From Stichopus chloronotus (Eukaryota; Echinodermata; Holothuroidea; Aspidochirotida; Stichopodidae), in NCBI GenBank assembly GCA_021234535.1, contig CM037842.1, positions 23,313,106 to 23,377,105 of the forward strand: 64,000 nt of DNA. The letters are read 5' to 3'. Each line of letters begins with the position of its first letter. Position 1 is the first letter of the stretch. Below the pieces are notes generated by a model that worked only from the letters and a program-made list of their open reading frames with translations, had not been told where the DNA came from and did not search any database. Of the stretch, positions 11,153 to 21,758 are shown piece by piece. Both the position numbers and the translations under genes were made by a program.

Positions 11153-11566
11153 CACGCACCATAATTTTTGCATAGCTAATGTGCAACCTTAGAAACAATC
11201 AAACTCAGAAGAGCATCAACGTCCTAAAATGGTTAAGATGTGAAAGTAGAAAAATCATTATGGTACATTTATCTGCTGTAACAACTCTTTTGGCCGCACA
11301 TGTCTACAAAGTTCCTAAAAGTACTCATCCAAACGCCCACATTTGATTACGAATTGGTAATAGAGTGATATCTATATCTGGCCTGCAATGTAGCAGCATG
11401 AGATTTTTAAAATAACAAGAATCTGGCTGTGTTCCCAGGGCTGTGTGCCTCCTTGGGTAATTTACAGGTGGGGGGGGGGGGGTTTGTCAAAGTCAGTTCT
11501 AAATAACGTAAATAAAGTGTAGCACATTCTTCTGCTGGTGAAATGCATTGTCTATTCTATTTTCAG
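11153..11566. other. Presumed intron sequence, nothing assigned
   Basis: The sequence is AT-rich with a poly-G run at about 11,470-11,482. It ends in the polypyrimidine tract and acceptor 'ctattctattttcag' directly before the exon at 11,567. Confidence 0.4.
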
Positions 11567-11652
11567 GGAAACCTTCACATATGAAAGAATCCCTTGCTAA
11601 AGCTTTAGTGGAAGAGTTCCTACAACTATTAGACAGTGAAGGAGCAGGTTGT
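11567..11652 (+). CDS. Unrecognised gene, exon A
   Basis: This internal exon is bounded by a strong acceptor (tctattttcag) and a consensus donor (gtaagt). Only one of three frames is open. It starts with two bases completing a codon and encodes 28 residues, beginning KPSHMKESLAKALVEEFLQL and ending LDSEGAGC. The middle is predicted amphipathic helix. It ends in phase 0, which agrees with the next exon at 12,486. At least one upstream exon must exist because it enters in mid-codon. I do not recognise the family. Confidence 0.6.
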
Positions 11653-12181
11653 GTAAGTAAAGCGTTGGTTGTTTAAAAAATATATAGTTTTTGTTTAGCT
11701 GCATATGTTATAAAAGCAGAAAACAATTCTTGCAAATCTCTCTGTTGCGTCTGTATTGCAACTTATCAAATAGTCTGGTTTTGTTTGTCATCATTCCTTC
11801 CTTGGTGTAATTAGGGAGCTGTAAGTAACCGAGGAAAATAGTTCTCCTGTATAATAGACCACAATGCTACATGTGAAATGTTTTTTATTGATTTTGTTCA
11901 AACTGACTGTTCAGCCACTCTCAAGTTTCTAATTCCTTCATAAATGAAGGAAGATACCTTCAGTATTTGAAAATCAATAGCAGTCTAAATTTTGTTGGAA
12001 GTGTTTTAAATGTTCCGAGATTTGTTACAAATACAGTGAAAAATGTATCTTTGTTAAAAAAGTCATAAAGGGATACACTGTACCCTTTTAATACATGACA
12101 CCCTGCAGCACAAGCTGAAATAAAATTTAATCTCTTTGTTTTTAGTTTTAGAAGAATTGTAGGATTCAGACGAGGCAAAGG

Positions 12182-12415
12182 TTAAGTGTTGTCTATGTTC
12201 ATAGTGTAAAGGAAGAGCAAGCGTTGTTTCTCCTTCTCTGACAGCTCCCTGGTCTGATGTAAATGGAACTGTTGTGGTTGTCTGATTGCGTAGTCTTCCT
12301 CTACTCCATATACAACTTGAGGTGGTTTTATAATCATCTTACTAGACACAATGTACTGGGCTTCCTTTATGCATATTCCTTTGACAGTTTGAAAAACATC
12401 ATGAAAAGACGGGTT
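12182..12415 (-). CDS. Coding-looking stretch on the opposite strand inside intron A-B
   Basis: The minus strand is open and ends with TAA at 12,182-12,184. The last 65-70 residues have strong coding character: they include 'GICIKEAQYIVSSKMIIKPP', 'VVYGVEEDYAIRQPQQFHLH' and 'ELSEKEKQRLLFLYTMNIDN', with mainly RNY-type codons. Farther upstream on the minus strand the translation turns hydrophobic and less convincing, and a plausible acceptor is 'ttttcaaactgtcaaag' near 12,394. It would then be the last exon of a minus-strand gene nested in or overlapping the plus-strand gene, or a retroposed fragment. No domain is recognised. Confidence 0.4.
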   Translation of the reverse strand, partial: NPSFHDVFQTVKGICIKEAQYIVSSKMIIKPPQVVYGVEEDYAIRQPQQFHLHQTRELSEKEKQRLLFLYTMNIDNT

Positions 12416-12485
12416 GCATAGCGCAAGTGCCATTGAAAAAGTAGTTAAGTTGAATGCAATCATTATCGTGGAATTTATATTACAG

Positions 12486-12554
12486 GAGGCATGGCACTCT
12501 CCCTCAGGGGAAAAAAAGGAAGCAACAGAGTACATCGAGTACAGACTAAGGAAG
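12486..12554 (+). CDS. Unrecognised gene, exon B
   Basis: The exon lies between a 'tatattacag' acceptor and a 'gtatga' donor and encodes 23 residues in phase 0 at both ends: EAWHSPSGEKKEATEYIEYR followed by LRK. It is charged and probably helical. The donor is followed, in another frame, by about 33 more protein-like residues (from 12,559, 'MKKDTTEYKAPLEKPPPTQS') up to a possible donor at 12,656. A single-base indel would join the two into one longer exon. Phase 0 at the end conflicts with the main acceptor of the next exon, so the model here is uncertain. Confidence 0.55.
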
Positions 12555-13084
12555 GTATGAAGAAAGACACCACTGAATATAAAGCTCCATTAGAAAAACC
12601 ACCTCCTACACAATCATCATTAGATAAGAGCTTAATTGAGGTCGACTTACACTGGGTATGGTGCTTCTGTGTATTTCATTATGTTGACAGTGTAACAAAT
12701 ATTAAATGTAATCGGGAGTGCTTGTGTCCTCTTCTGAATCACCATGAAGACATATCATGTATTCTGAGTACGTCCCTTCCTTTGAACCCAAAATCTCTCA
12801 AGTCTGGAAAGCATCTCACATAGATAAGAAAATACAGTAGTTTTAAAGCAAAAAGTAGGACATTCCATGAAAAGCCTGAAAAAATTGAAATAACAGTCAT
12901 TTTGATCGGACGTTATCAAACTACACGTATGTGTACATTAGCAGTATTTAGCAGAGGACCTGTGGACAACACACTACTGTACAGCGTCTGTCACTCAGGG
13001 TGACTGAGCTACAGGATCACATCAGTATAAATCAACAAATTGTTGTGTATATGAATAAACAAGATTGATCAAAGCTAGGCCTGT

Positions 13085-13195
13085 GCATTAAAAAAAGGTT
13101 AATGCACTTTCGAGGTTAATGCTATCGCTAGATGCCTTGCAGGGATTCATGCATCGAGTATTGACCCTAGGTGTATTATACCCCCCCCGTGAATG
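13085..13195 (+). repeat. Family D 3' block fragment
   Basis: The words ggttaatgc...ggttaatgctatcgctagatgc and the imperfect hairpin match the 3' end of family D (9,700-9,815 and 24,597-24,710). It lies in the intron between exons B and C and ends in a poly-C run (about 13,181-13,187). Confidence 0.5.
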
Positions 13196-13320
13196 CACGA
13201 TCTATCATTGTTTAAAGTTTAATTAAGCAAAGAAGACTTCCAAGGAGATGACTTGACTTTCTCATTTTTCTTTTCACTTTTAAGAAAAAGTGGTGTTGTG
13301 GTATCTAGTTTTATTTTCAG

Positions 13321-13440
13321 AGAATGAAGGTGATGATCTGATTTCAACAGAAGAATGGTTAAAGCACAATGATCACCCAATCAGCCAGGTGGATAACTAC
13401 AGGTCATCAACAAACAAACCGAGAGCTCACTGGATAAGAG
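13321..13440 (+). CDS. Unrecognised gene, exon C
   Basis: The exon is bounded by 'agttttattttcag' and the donor 'gtaagc'. It encodes NEGDDLISTEEWLKHNDHPI, then SQVDNYRSSTNKPRAHWIRG, where the final glycine or aspartate codon is completed by the next exon (phase 1 exit, matching exon D). Entry with the main acceptor needs one base from the preceding exon, whereas exon B ends in phase 0. Using the second AG of 'cagag' (start 13,323) restores the frame. Hydrophilic, with no recognised domain. Confidence 0.65.
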
Positions 13441-13523
13441 GTAAGCCTCAAGTACCAGTCAGCAGTATCATAGAAGAATACCCTCACATGCTGCTTCTTG
13501 ATGGCACATATCTGAGTACTTAG

Positions 13524-13894
13524 TCGATCTGATCTGTAATATGCTCTCCCATGTAAGACTAAGACCTAAGTATCTGATTTTCGTGACCGGTGTCTGTCGA
13601 TATTCGTTCAATGTTCAAAAGGGTCTTTATGCATAAAATGGTTCGTTGTTCATTAGGTTTGTTATGCATAAAAACTAAGGACACACAATGAATATCAAAG
13701 TTTTTTATTTTTATGAAGAAAGGAACCTCTTTCCCCCTTATGAATTGAGAACCTTACTTTTAATTATGAGTAAGGAAACTTTTCCTAATACGAATATTGA
13801 ACCTTTCTTCCCATTATAAATAACGCACCCTGGTAATAATGTACCTTTTTCTTAATTATGAATAGCAAACCTCGTGGAAAGTGACCCTTATGAC
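13524..13894. other. Presumed intron, nothing assigned
   Basis: AT-rich; several short 'ttatgaatt' and 'aataatg' motifs but no clear period. Confidence 0.35.
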
Positions 13895-15180
13895 TAACCA
13901 GAGAGCCAAAAGGCTTTGTGATTCATTGCGACATGGTTATATTATAACAAACATGAATTATCCACATGGCAAGTATGAAATCAACTACAGTTATTGGTCT
14001 TGAAACACCACGTTAATACTCCTTTAACCCAAAATGACCCGTTTTTTGGTGATCTCATATGACATTTGACGTCCACCAAAAGCAATAGGGATCACCTACC
14101 CAGTATGACCAACCCACACATCAAGTATGATATCAGTCAACATCACCCTTCTGGAGGTAATGTGTTTGCAACGTTTCCACAGTTTGACCTTGGGTGACCT
14201 CGAATGATCCTTGAACTCCACCAAAAATGAAAGCAGTCGTCTACTTAGTGTATACAGTCCACACATCAAGTATGACATCAGTGAAGGTTAGACTCTTGGA
14301 AATATTGTGTTTACTCATTTTTACAGTTTGACCTATGGTGACCTCAAATGACCTTTGTCCCTGACCAAAAATTATAGGGTTCAGCTATTCAGTGTGATCA
14401 AGCAGCACACCAAGTATGACATCAGTCGCAGTCACCCTTTTGACACTGTGATAACAAGGTTTTCAGTTTGACCTCTGGTGACCTCAAATGACCTTTGACC
14501 TCGATCAAAATCAAAAGAAGTATTCTACTTACTGTATACAATCCACAAACCAAGTATGACGTCAGTCACAGTTACCCTTCTTGAGATATTGTGTTTACAA
14601 GGTTTTTACAGTTTGACCTCTGGTGACCTTAAAATGACCTTTGACCTCGACCAAAAACAATAGTGATCATCTCCTTTATATGACCAACCCACACATTACG
14701 TATGATTAAATCACAATTACCCTTCTTGAGATATCGTGTTTACAAGGTTTTACCATTTTGATCTCTCAAATGACCTTTGACCTCCATCATAAACAATAGG
14801 GATCATCCACTTAGTATGAAAAAGCCACACACCAAGTATGAGATCAGTCATGGTTACCCTTCTGGAGATATCGTGTTTACAAGCCAGGCGTCACATACGC
14901 ACGCACACACAATTCTGTTTTCCATTCATTCCGAGGACCTCATAGTGCTTTCTTTTGTTTTTCTTCCTCAACCCTAACCTTAACAATAGACTGTCTATTG
15001 TTAATCTTGAGAGGACCGGAGAAATCTATTGAATTTTCTACAGAGGACCTAAAATCTATTGTTTCTGTCCTCGATTTCCCCCGAAAACAAGGACATACGC
15101 ATGCACACACAAACACACGACATCACCATCGCATAGATTCCTTGCCTGCCTTCGGCAAGGCAAGGATCATCTTGCTGTTG
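13895..15180 (+). repeat. Composite repeat: head, six ~145-bp units, CA-rich tail with hairpin
   Basis: The block starts with 'accagagagccaaaaggctttgtg' (words shared with 51,958 and 53,244). It then runs through about six tandem units of ~145 bp, seen from the key word 'gacctcaaatgaccttt' and variants near 14,046, 14,197, 14,342, 14,482, 14,628 and 14,765. Each unit also contains 'caagtatgacatcagtca' and 'cttcttgagatattgtgttt'. Three units hold a perfect TGACCTTTGACCT at 14,489-14,501, 14,635-14,647 and 14,771-14,783. The tail has CA-rich runs (14,896-14,911 and 15,095-15,119) and a hairpin near 15,141-15,168 (ccttgcc...ggcaagg). No coding capacity is seen. It occupies part of the intron between exons C and D. 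Confidence 0.7.
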
Positions 15181-15204
15181 CTTCATCAAATTGGCATGAA
15201 TCAA

Positions 15205-16075
15205 GTCAATGAATTAAAGGTTAATCAACGCTGGACCGTGTATTAGCTGTAGGATAACCCCCGAGAGTTAATTAAGTTAACTAACCTTGTTCATACATAC
15301 CAACGAGATTTTGATAAAAAAAGGACGAAAAAAATAAAGGAATTTGGTCCTTAAATAACAGCATTTTTATTGAAAAGGAACCTCGAGAAAGGGTAAACAA
15401 ATTTAAAACATGTCAACCATAATCGTGCGCGAAACAGAAAGTAATCCGTAGACAAAACGAATAACAATAACAATTGACATAGCAACAACCACACGCGCGT
15501 GCTTTAATTCGTTTGTGTGCTTTAGTATAGTTTGTTTGCAACTTGTAGTGTACTAATATGTACGTGCAGGCTGTGGTCAGTGTATGAGTATTCACTGTGT
15601 AGTGTATACGTAACTGCGTGCTATACAGAGCGTGTAACAGCTACAGGGCCTGATTACTGATTTTGGATAAAGACAGTGACAGATTCATTCAACAAACATT
15701 TCGAGAAGGTAAGATTAAGCTACCCTATGTCAGAGGGATTACCACTGACAATATACTGTGCTGTTGTTCCTTAAATTTACCTACATTTTACTTTTGAGCA
15801 TGCCCTAGGCGCGGCCTAGGTATAACGTTAGAACTAAGAACTTCTTATCGAACTTTACTTCACTATCGTGCAGGCCTGATACTGTAATACTGTATTAGCC
15901 GCTGTTTTGTGCAAGATATAGCAGACTGAAAACTCACTGTCGATCCTCAGTTTTATTGTATTCATCCGCCGGTAATTGACAGTGCTTTAACCAGTTGGGT
16001 TACCAGCGATTAATGCATGGTCACCTGACTGAAATGGGCCAATAGGAGTTGAGGATTCTTTCCAAGTATGTATGA
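15205..16075 (-). mobile_element. Dispersed repeat family D, copy 2 (inverted)
   Basis: Read on the minus strand this block matches copy 1. The 'gtcacctgactgaaatgggcc' end near 16,020, the 'cgcgcacg'/'gtgcgcgaaac' region near 15,425, the 'aataacaataacaattgaca' stretch near 15,460 and the 'gtattagctgtaggataa' end near 15,239 pair with 8,600-9,810 in reverse. It is shorter than copy 1 through internal deletions. It lies in the last intron of the unrecognised gene. Confidence 0.65.
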
Positions 16076-16370
16076 ATGAAAATTATGTCACATGTGGTTT
16101 TTATGATTTTTGTTTTATTAAATTTATTTATTGAGGGTAGAAATTAGAAAACTGAAATTAGACAATACTTGAATCTTTAAAGAATTAATGTCAAGGAGCA
16201 TCTGTTGTGGAGCCTTCATATACCTGAGAAAGAGTGTCCTGCTCCCTGCATATCTATACTCTAAATTATTTTGAATCAATTTATTTCAGTCTGAAATTTG
16301 TATTTTTCAGGAGTTCTCCACCTTTTGCATCCAAAAAACTATAAATGTTTCTTGTTATGTACTTTTTCAG

Positions 16371-16507
16371 ATGCAGAACAAACCAATGCTGCTTTTCGCA
16401 TTGTGATCTGTTATGCTACCAGGGGTAAAAACAGAGTTGAAGGGGAAGAAGCTAGGAATTTTGCTGATTACAGTAACTCTTTACCAGCAAAATTGGGATG
16501 CCTTTAA
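16371..16507 (+). CDS. Unrecognised gene, exon D (terminal)
   Basis: The acceptor 'tactttttcag' is followed by two bases that complete the phase-1 codon of exon C, then 45 codons to TAA at 16,505-16,507. Residues run DAEQTNAAFRIVICYATRGK, then NRVEGEEARNFADYSNSLPA, ending KLGCL. The phase match with exon C and the single open frame support it as the last coding exon. The FRIVICYA stretch looks like a buried beta strand. The visible protein is about 135 residues over exons A-D and I cannot place it in a family. A possible AATAAA lies near 17,392, but nothing ties it to this transcript. Confidence 0.65.
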
Positions 16508-18919
16508 TTTCATACTCACTAACAACTGGACATGCATGCATTGTTAAGAAGGTTTTAAAAAAGTACTGTGCTGTTAATGATCAAGCCGGATAATTGAACT
16601 GCGCATGTACATATCCTCAAAAAGGTAGTGAGAAAACACCAGAAAAACACAATACATTGGCACACCAACAACATAGACTATAAACTTTGAGCTGATTTTG
16701 GCTATTTTCTATATTTGTTCAATCCATTGCAAATGTAAGAAGGTTCTATCATGTTGGTTTGTACTCGAGGCAAGCATATAAAACTGCTTGAAGTTTGCAT
16801 CACAGTTTAACAGAAATACATATTCCACAATTTGACGCAAGCATCAACCATCGAACCATACTTCAATGAAATGGAACGTTTATGACAGCTTCACATGTGG
16901 GTGATAAGACAATCTCAAACGAACATTCTAAACATACAAATGGTGTTGGGTGGTCTGAGCAGAAAGTTGTCAGGCAAGGAGATCCAACATTTATTTGTCC
17001 TTTGAACCAAGTTGGTTGCCAACATTAAAGACAAAGTGTGGTCACCCCAATTTGAATTATTGTAATAGCCTACCGTATTTCATGAATGACTCTTGAGAAT
17101 CACGTGGTAATAGTTTTCTCACTGAATTGTGAGATGCGTGAAGAGTAACTCATTGGTTTACCTCGGATATGCAATACTGAAGTCTTGAAATGTTACGAAA
17201 GGTACTTGGAAAAGAAATTAGAAATAAGTGAATAAGTGACAATTAGCTGTGTTTTATTGGGTCCTTGAAACATCTCTGAAGACTTGAAAGGAGTTGGTAC
17301 TGAAGACAGCAGTCTCTTTGGTGTGCTAAAGCTCAAAGACCGATCATTATGATTACATCCATTGCCATTATATTGCCAGTTGTTGGAAAAAATAAAATTT
17401 TTAAGCTATCGTCGCTCTTCGTCACAGTAACCCCTGTTCAAATACCTGTAATGATGAAGTTTACACAAATCTTTTTCAAAAGTAGTAGCTGCTAATGCCA
17501 AAAATTACCAAAGTGTCATTTTGTATTGTTTGATCAGCGTGTCAAGGAAAAAACCCATTATGATCTTAGACACACAGAAAATTTATATACTATAGTTAAC
17601 CGTTTATAGACATTCTTTTAACTTAAAAATTTTATTGATGCTTATTCCTTGTTGACAAAGAGAAAGTAATTCAAAGAAACAAAAATGACATTTGGTTCTG
17701 GATTAGTTCAGTTTGAAATTAGCACACGTCATTAGAAAAAATCAAAGAAGTCAAAACAATGGAAAGAAGGGACCTGTCCATCAAATTATTTTACCTGAAG
17801 AGAGTTAAAAAACTTTAAGAACATATTGTCTAACAAATTTGGGTGTTCGATCTCCTTCCCTGACAACTCCCCATAGTGTGCAGATTGAAATGCATTTTTA
17901 GAGTTAGAGCTGAGATAAATTCTTAAATTCTCTGATTTTTTTATCTTACAAATAACTACCAACATACCACAGTATCTGCGGACTCATAGGCAAACTCAGC
18001 ATTTAGTGGATTTGGGAGAAAGACTTCAACCTTACCAAGTGTTTGTAGTTGTTAAGGGGCATATGTAATCAAGGGCAAATCTTTGGTGGCAGCAATAGAC
18101 ATGTGTTTTAAAATAACATATAAACTATGGACAGACTTTGCATGGCAATGTGCCAATACTTGGGATGCTCTTCAAAAGATTGTATATGAGCTAGGGGAAA
18201 GGAAAGGGAAAGCTATGACATCCCCAAGGCACCAGTAATTTGCTTTCGTATCTTGCACAGTTATTCTTCATTTTTTTTTTCCACACTGCAAATTTTAATT
18301 TGGTGTTGAATGCAAAATCGATTAAAGTATGGTTAGTTTAAACTTTGACGTTATTACAGAAGCTGTTTTTGTAGTTTCTTGTTCAACGTTTTCAGTTACT
18401 CCTTAGTAACTGGGATGGATTTGCAAGTGGTACAGGAATTGCTCATTTAGTTACTTTGCATCGATCGCATTGGCTTGGGAACATTTCATTGTAGCCATAC
18501 ATCATCTTGCTTTGATAACTTTATATGCTTTGTGTGGTATCCATTGGCCTTTACGCTGCACTTGACGGAATTTATGTAAAAGTGCTTAAAACAGTTTGAT
18601 ACCGATTAAATCTTAAAGTGTCGTTAAATTTACATTTATTTCTAGAGGCTTATAAGAATGTTGTGGAATCAAATCTTCAAAAGAACATAAAAACATCACT
18701 TGTGCTTTCGGATAAAAGTACATTATCAGATTCTTCAACCATCAATACAAGATTCAAGTGTTTAGCAATGACCATCAGCAAAATCGATTGAAAAAGAATT
18801 CCATTATCATTGAGCAAAGCCTTAATGGTAGTTTAAAGTGTTTTACACCCATTCTTGTACTGTATCTTTATGATCAGGATCTTTTCTATGAAAATGAGTT
18901 TATGTAGGAGACGTTTTAA
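16508..18919. other. Long AT-rich interval, possibly 3' UTR then intergenic
   Basis: No confident exon. A protein-like open stretch after 'tttatttctag' (18,646-18,791, starting EAYKNVVESNLQKNIKTSLV) ends in TGA at about 18,789-18,791. It has an acceptor-like start but no known homology. Confidence 0.35.
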
Positions 18920-19213
18920 AGTATTATTTATGACTCCGTTAAGAGGGGATGTATTAATGTTTCTGTTTCAAAATCCTCTCACACCAGGGAACGTAAGATT
19001 GTAAAGGCTCAGAAACATCTCTTGCCCTACATAGGACCTACCAAATCATCTATGATTGAAGGAAGAGCGATTTTTGACATGCATCGCTCACGCCCAAAAA
19101 TTACCAGGGAACTTTGTGAAGATTGTAATAATAAGTGTCGTGTTAGTGGAGGTCTTAGAGGCGTTCGCAGTCTTGGTATGAGTGCCCCAGCGTCGGATGT
19201 TTTACGTTGTTGA
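18920..19213 (+). CDS. Candidate exon or decayed gene fragment, unrecognised
   Basis: A frame open for 97 codons ends with TGA at 19,211-19,213. The part from about 18,988, after the acceptor-like 'cctctcacaccag', is very protein-like: it includes 'KIVKAQKHLLPYIGPTKSSM', 'EGRAIFDMHRSRPKITRELC' and 'EDCNNKCRVSGGLRG', the last with a CxxC-type cysteine pattern. A donor-like 'gtatgag' follows at 19,174. It could be an internal exon (18,988-19,173), a terminal exon, or a piece of a decayed transposon. I do not recognise the family. Confidence 0.4.
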   Translation, partial: SIIYDSVKRGCINVSVSKSSHTRERKIVKAQKHLLPYIGPTKSSMIEGRAIFDMHRSRPKITRELCEDCNNKCRVSGGLRGVRSLGMSAPASDVLRC

Positions 19214-19735
19214 CAACACAGAGCGAGAGAGAGAGAGAGAGGCGTTAGAACAGGAGAGAACATAAAATCCAGAGAGTATAGATCCGACCTGATTTTACGA
19301 TCAGAGTTCGATTTATTGATGATTCGACTGGCACACAGAAATTAATGAGAATTAGTTGACAAGAAAAACTAAGAACGGAGAGTATAAACGGTGACACGGG
19401 CCTACATGATGAACAGGGAGAATAATGCTGTCCCTTCGACGAGAAGTTTGCCAGTGCGGGGCCTGTGGTTAACGCTTCGCCCAGTGGATTCTCGGGGTAG
19501 ATGGTCACGAGGTCTACGTGACAACGTTGACCAATCATGGAGCCAACGGTTGTCTATGACGACATATGTAAATGGTGGCTACCCGTGATCTACCAATCAG
19601 CTACATATTACGACATCTTTCTAAGAAGAGTGTCTAACTATTCTATTTTTGAAGTATTGCCTTGTCTAATCTGACTGTCTGAGGGGAATAAAGAAAAGGT
19701 TAATAAACTCAAGTAAACACTGAAGACTGAACTTT
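19205..19735 (+). mobile_element. Possible solo LTR
   Basis: The block begins near TGTTGACAACACAG (19,207), followed by a (GA)n run at 19,220-19,241. It is more GC-rich and CpG-rich than its surroundings and carries 'ggggaataaagaaaagg' near 19,683, then 'ctcaagtaaacactgaagac', which looks like an LTR polyadenylation and R-U5 region. No internal retrotransposon genes, primer binding site or second LTR are visible. The call rests only on this resemblance. Confidence 0.3.
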
Positions 19736-19759
19736 TGTATGACCCTTTTGAGTAGGGTG

Positions 19760-20394
19760 CCGTAGAATGATCATCTCTATACAACATTAGTGTATATGTT
19801 GACTAGTTTTTGTCACTCCTCTTGTTTGTGATTGAGGTTTAATATCTGTAGCGAGTAGAGATTTAGACAATTTCTAGGTACCCTTGAGTTTCGTTTCAAA
19901 GGCAAAAAATCACAATATCTTAAACTTTCCTTTTACATAACTTTAAATCTGTGGTACTTTGAAATATTGTCAAAGAACTTTGATTATAAATCTGAATGTT
20001 GAATTTCTACAAACGTCTGCATAAAAAATGAATTCCTAAAGAATTCGCTTATTCGCTTATTCAGACTAATGTTGGGCTTTAAATGTGACCTTAAAAATGG
20101 TTGAAATTAACAAATATATGTGTAAATTTGACACAGAATTCAGATTATATAACACAAAATAGAAAGAATCCATATGATCCTGGTGATTGATCAATCCGCT
20201 TTGACTAATATTCTGAATCACCTTTTCACACATAAATTAGTTTGACACGGATTGTGTAGACTTGTTAATAATTTACCGTGTCAAAAAATTTGACATTATT
20301 TCCTTGTTATTTTGACCAATGTTTGGTGGACTTCCCTCTGACATGTTTCAGTGCTAAATTTGACCAATTTCAAATTATTATAAGAGTGTAGTGA
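19760..20394. other. Interval with nothing assigned
   Basis: AT-rich; no exon or repeat boundary recognised. Confidence 0.35.
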
Positions 20395-21135
20395 AATAAC
20401 GTTTGATTTGAAGTTTGTAGATCTAAAGTTGTAGCGCCTAAACCTGCCGAAAAGTAAAATGTAAATTTAGGTAAATCTACTTAACAACAACACAGTGATA
20501 CTGTCAGTGATAATTATTGTGACGTACGGTAATCTAACCTCTTTAAATTTCAGAATTGTGTCGCGAGAAAGCCTCTTCAGTATATTTTGAACACCTTTGA
20601 AAGTTTGTTAGCCTACCGAAATTAGCTTTCCTTCTTTGTCGATTCTAAGGAGATGTCCAAAATTAATTCCTTATGTAACAAAATCGTAAAGGGGACTTAG
20701 GACTCCAATTCATTGCCATCTTGAAGGGTCCCCATACAACCGCCGGATTAACATTCTTAAGAACAGAGAACTCACAGCACAAATAATTTATTCCTATTGA
20801 TAGGCCTAGGCCCTATGTGGTGAAAAAGAATTAAACAGGAATGGCCTTGACATGAGTTATCCCAAACCAGCCACACAGTGATCTTACAGCAATGTTTGAC
20901 AGTAATGTTTTGGCCATGTGCAATCCTTCTTCTTTGTTGAACTAGGCCTAACGCTGAGAGTAAGATATTAAACATGTCCAGGGTTTCTCGAAATGTATAT
21001 CCAGTAATCTGAAACTGTCTTTATCCAATATCAGTGTAATCATCTGGCAAATTCCACGAAGCAAGTCCCTCCGCGTTCCGTTCACGCTGAACAGTGAATA
21101 CACTCACGTACACTGAACCACAGCATGTGCACATT
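20395..21135 (+). mobile_element. Dispersed repeat family D, copy 3
   Basis: Direct match to 8,750-9,430: 'gtgaaataacgtttgatttg' near 20,392, 'ctttaaatttcagaattgtg' near 20,541, 'ggttt...ccagccacacagtgatcttacagcaatg' near 20,865-20,895 and 'cgtacactgaaccacagcatg' near 21,107. A segment around 20,630-20,790 is absent from copy 1 and may be a later insertion. The 3' hairpin block is missing. Confidence 0.6.
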
Positions 21136-21252
21136 AACGTTAGTACTCTGGAAATGATAAACTAGAACCCGCTGCAGATCTAGCAACCACTTAATATAAA
21201 TAACAGTGACCACATTGTACGTCACAAGTCGTTCGATGTTTATTCACAAGAG

Positions 21253-21522
21253 GATAGCTGCAGCCAATTCGACGCATACCCTCCCAGCTTAGAATCTACA
21301 AGAGTGATACATGCCTGACGTTACTAAATTGTTGAAAATGCATTTTCTAACTCAGATGATGACGTTTTAGGAGATACATTTCCTTTTGATTTGTGGCGTT
21401 GAAAAGAAACTCTCAGTTGTGCGTCAAGTGATAGCTGCAAACTTGTTTCACTCATGTAATACTCTTACGTGAGGACTGGGTGATAGCTGCAAGGGCATGT
21501 GTCGAATTGGCTGATAGCTGCC
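21253..21522. mobile_element. Short inverted-repeat element (MITE-like), about 270 bp
   Basis: The left end 'gatagctgcagccaattcga' with 'cgcatacc' (21,253-21,280) pairs with the right end 'ggcatgtgtcgaattggctg' with 'atagctgcc' (about 21,494-21,522) as an inverted repeat of about 27 bp. The word gatagctgc also recurs at about 21,431 and 21,481. No coding capacity is seen and target duplications are not clear. Confidence 0.5.
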
Positions 21523-21758
21523 CTCGAATACCACGGAGCTGCGGTTCTATTTAATAGCTCCTCTGAAAATACTATGTAAACAAGTACGCACAGTAGCTAC
21601 ATTCCAACAGGTCAGCCACTGCCAACTTGATTGTAGTGCGTTGTGCCTGCATGCTTATAGAAGCAGTCTGGTCTATAAAAGAAAGTGCTCTCTTTGTTGA
21701 AAATTAGTGATTAAAGTTCTGAGGCTAATACGAGGATAGAGATAATGTCGTATAAAGG

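Noticed and set aside
12491..12823. 110-codon plus-strand frame as a single gene
   Set aside because: Its first third is exon B read out of frame; only the middle looks coding and it is discussed as a possible exon extension.
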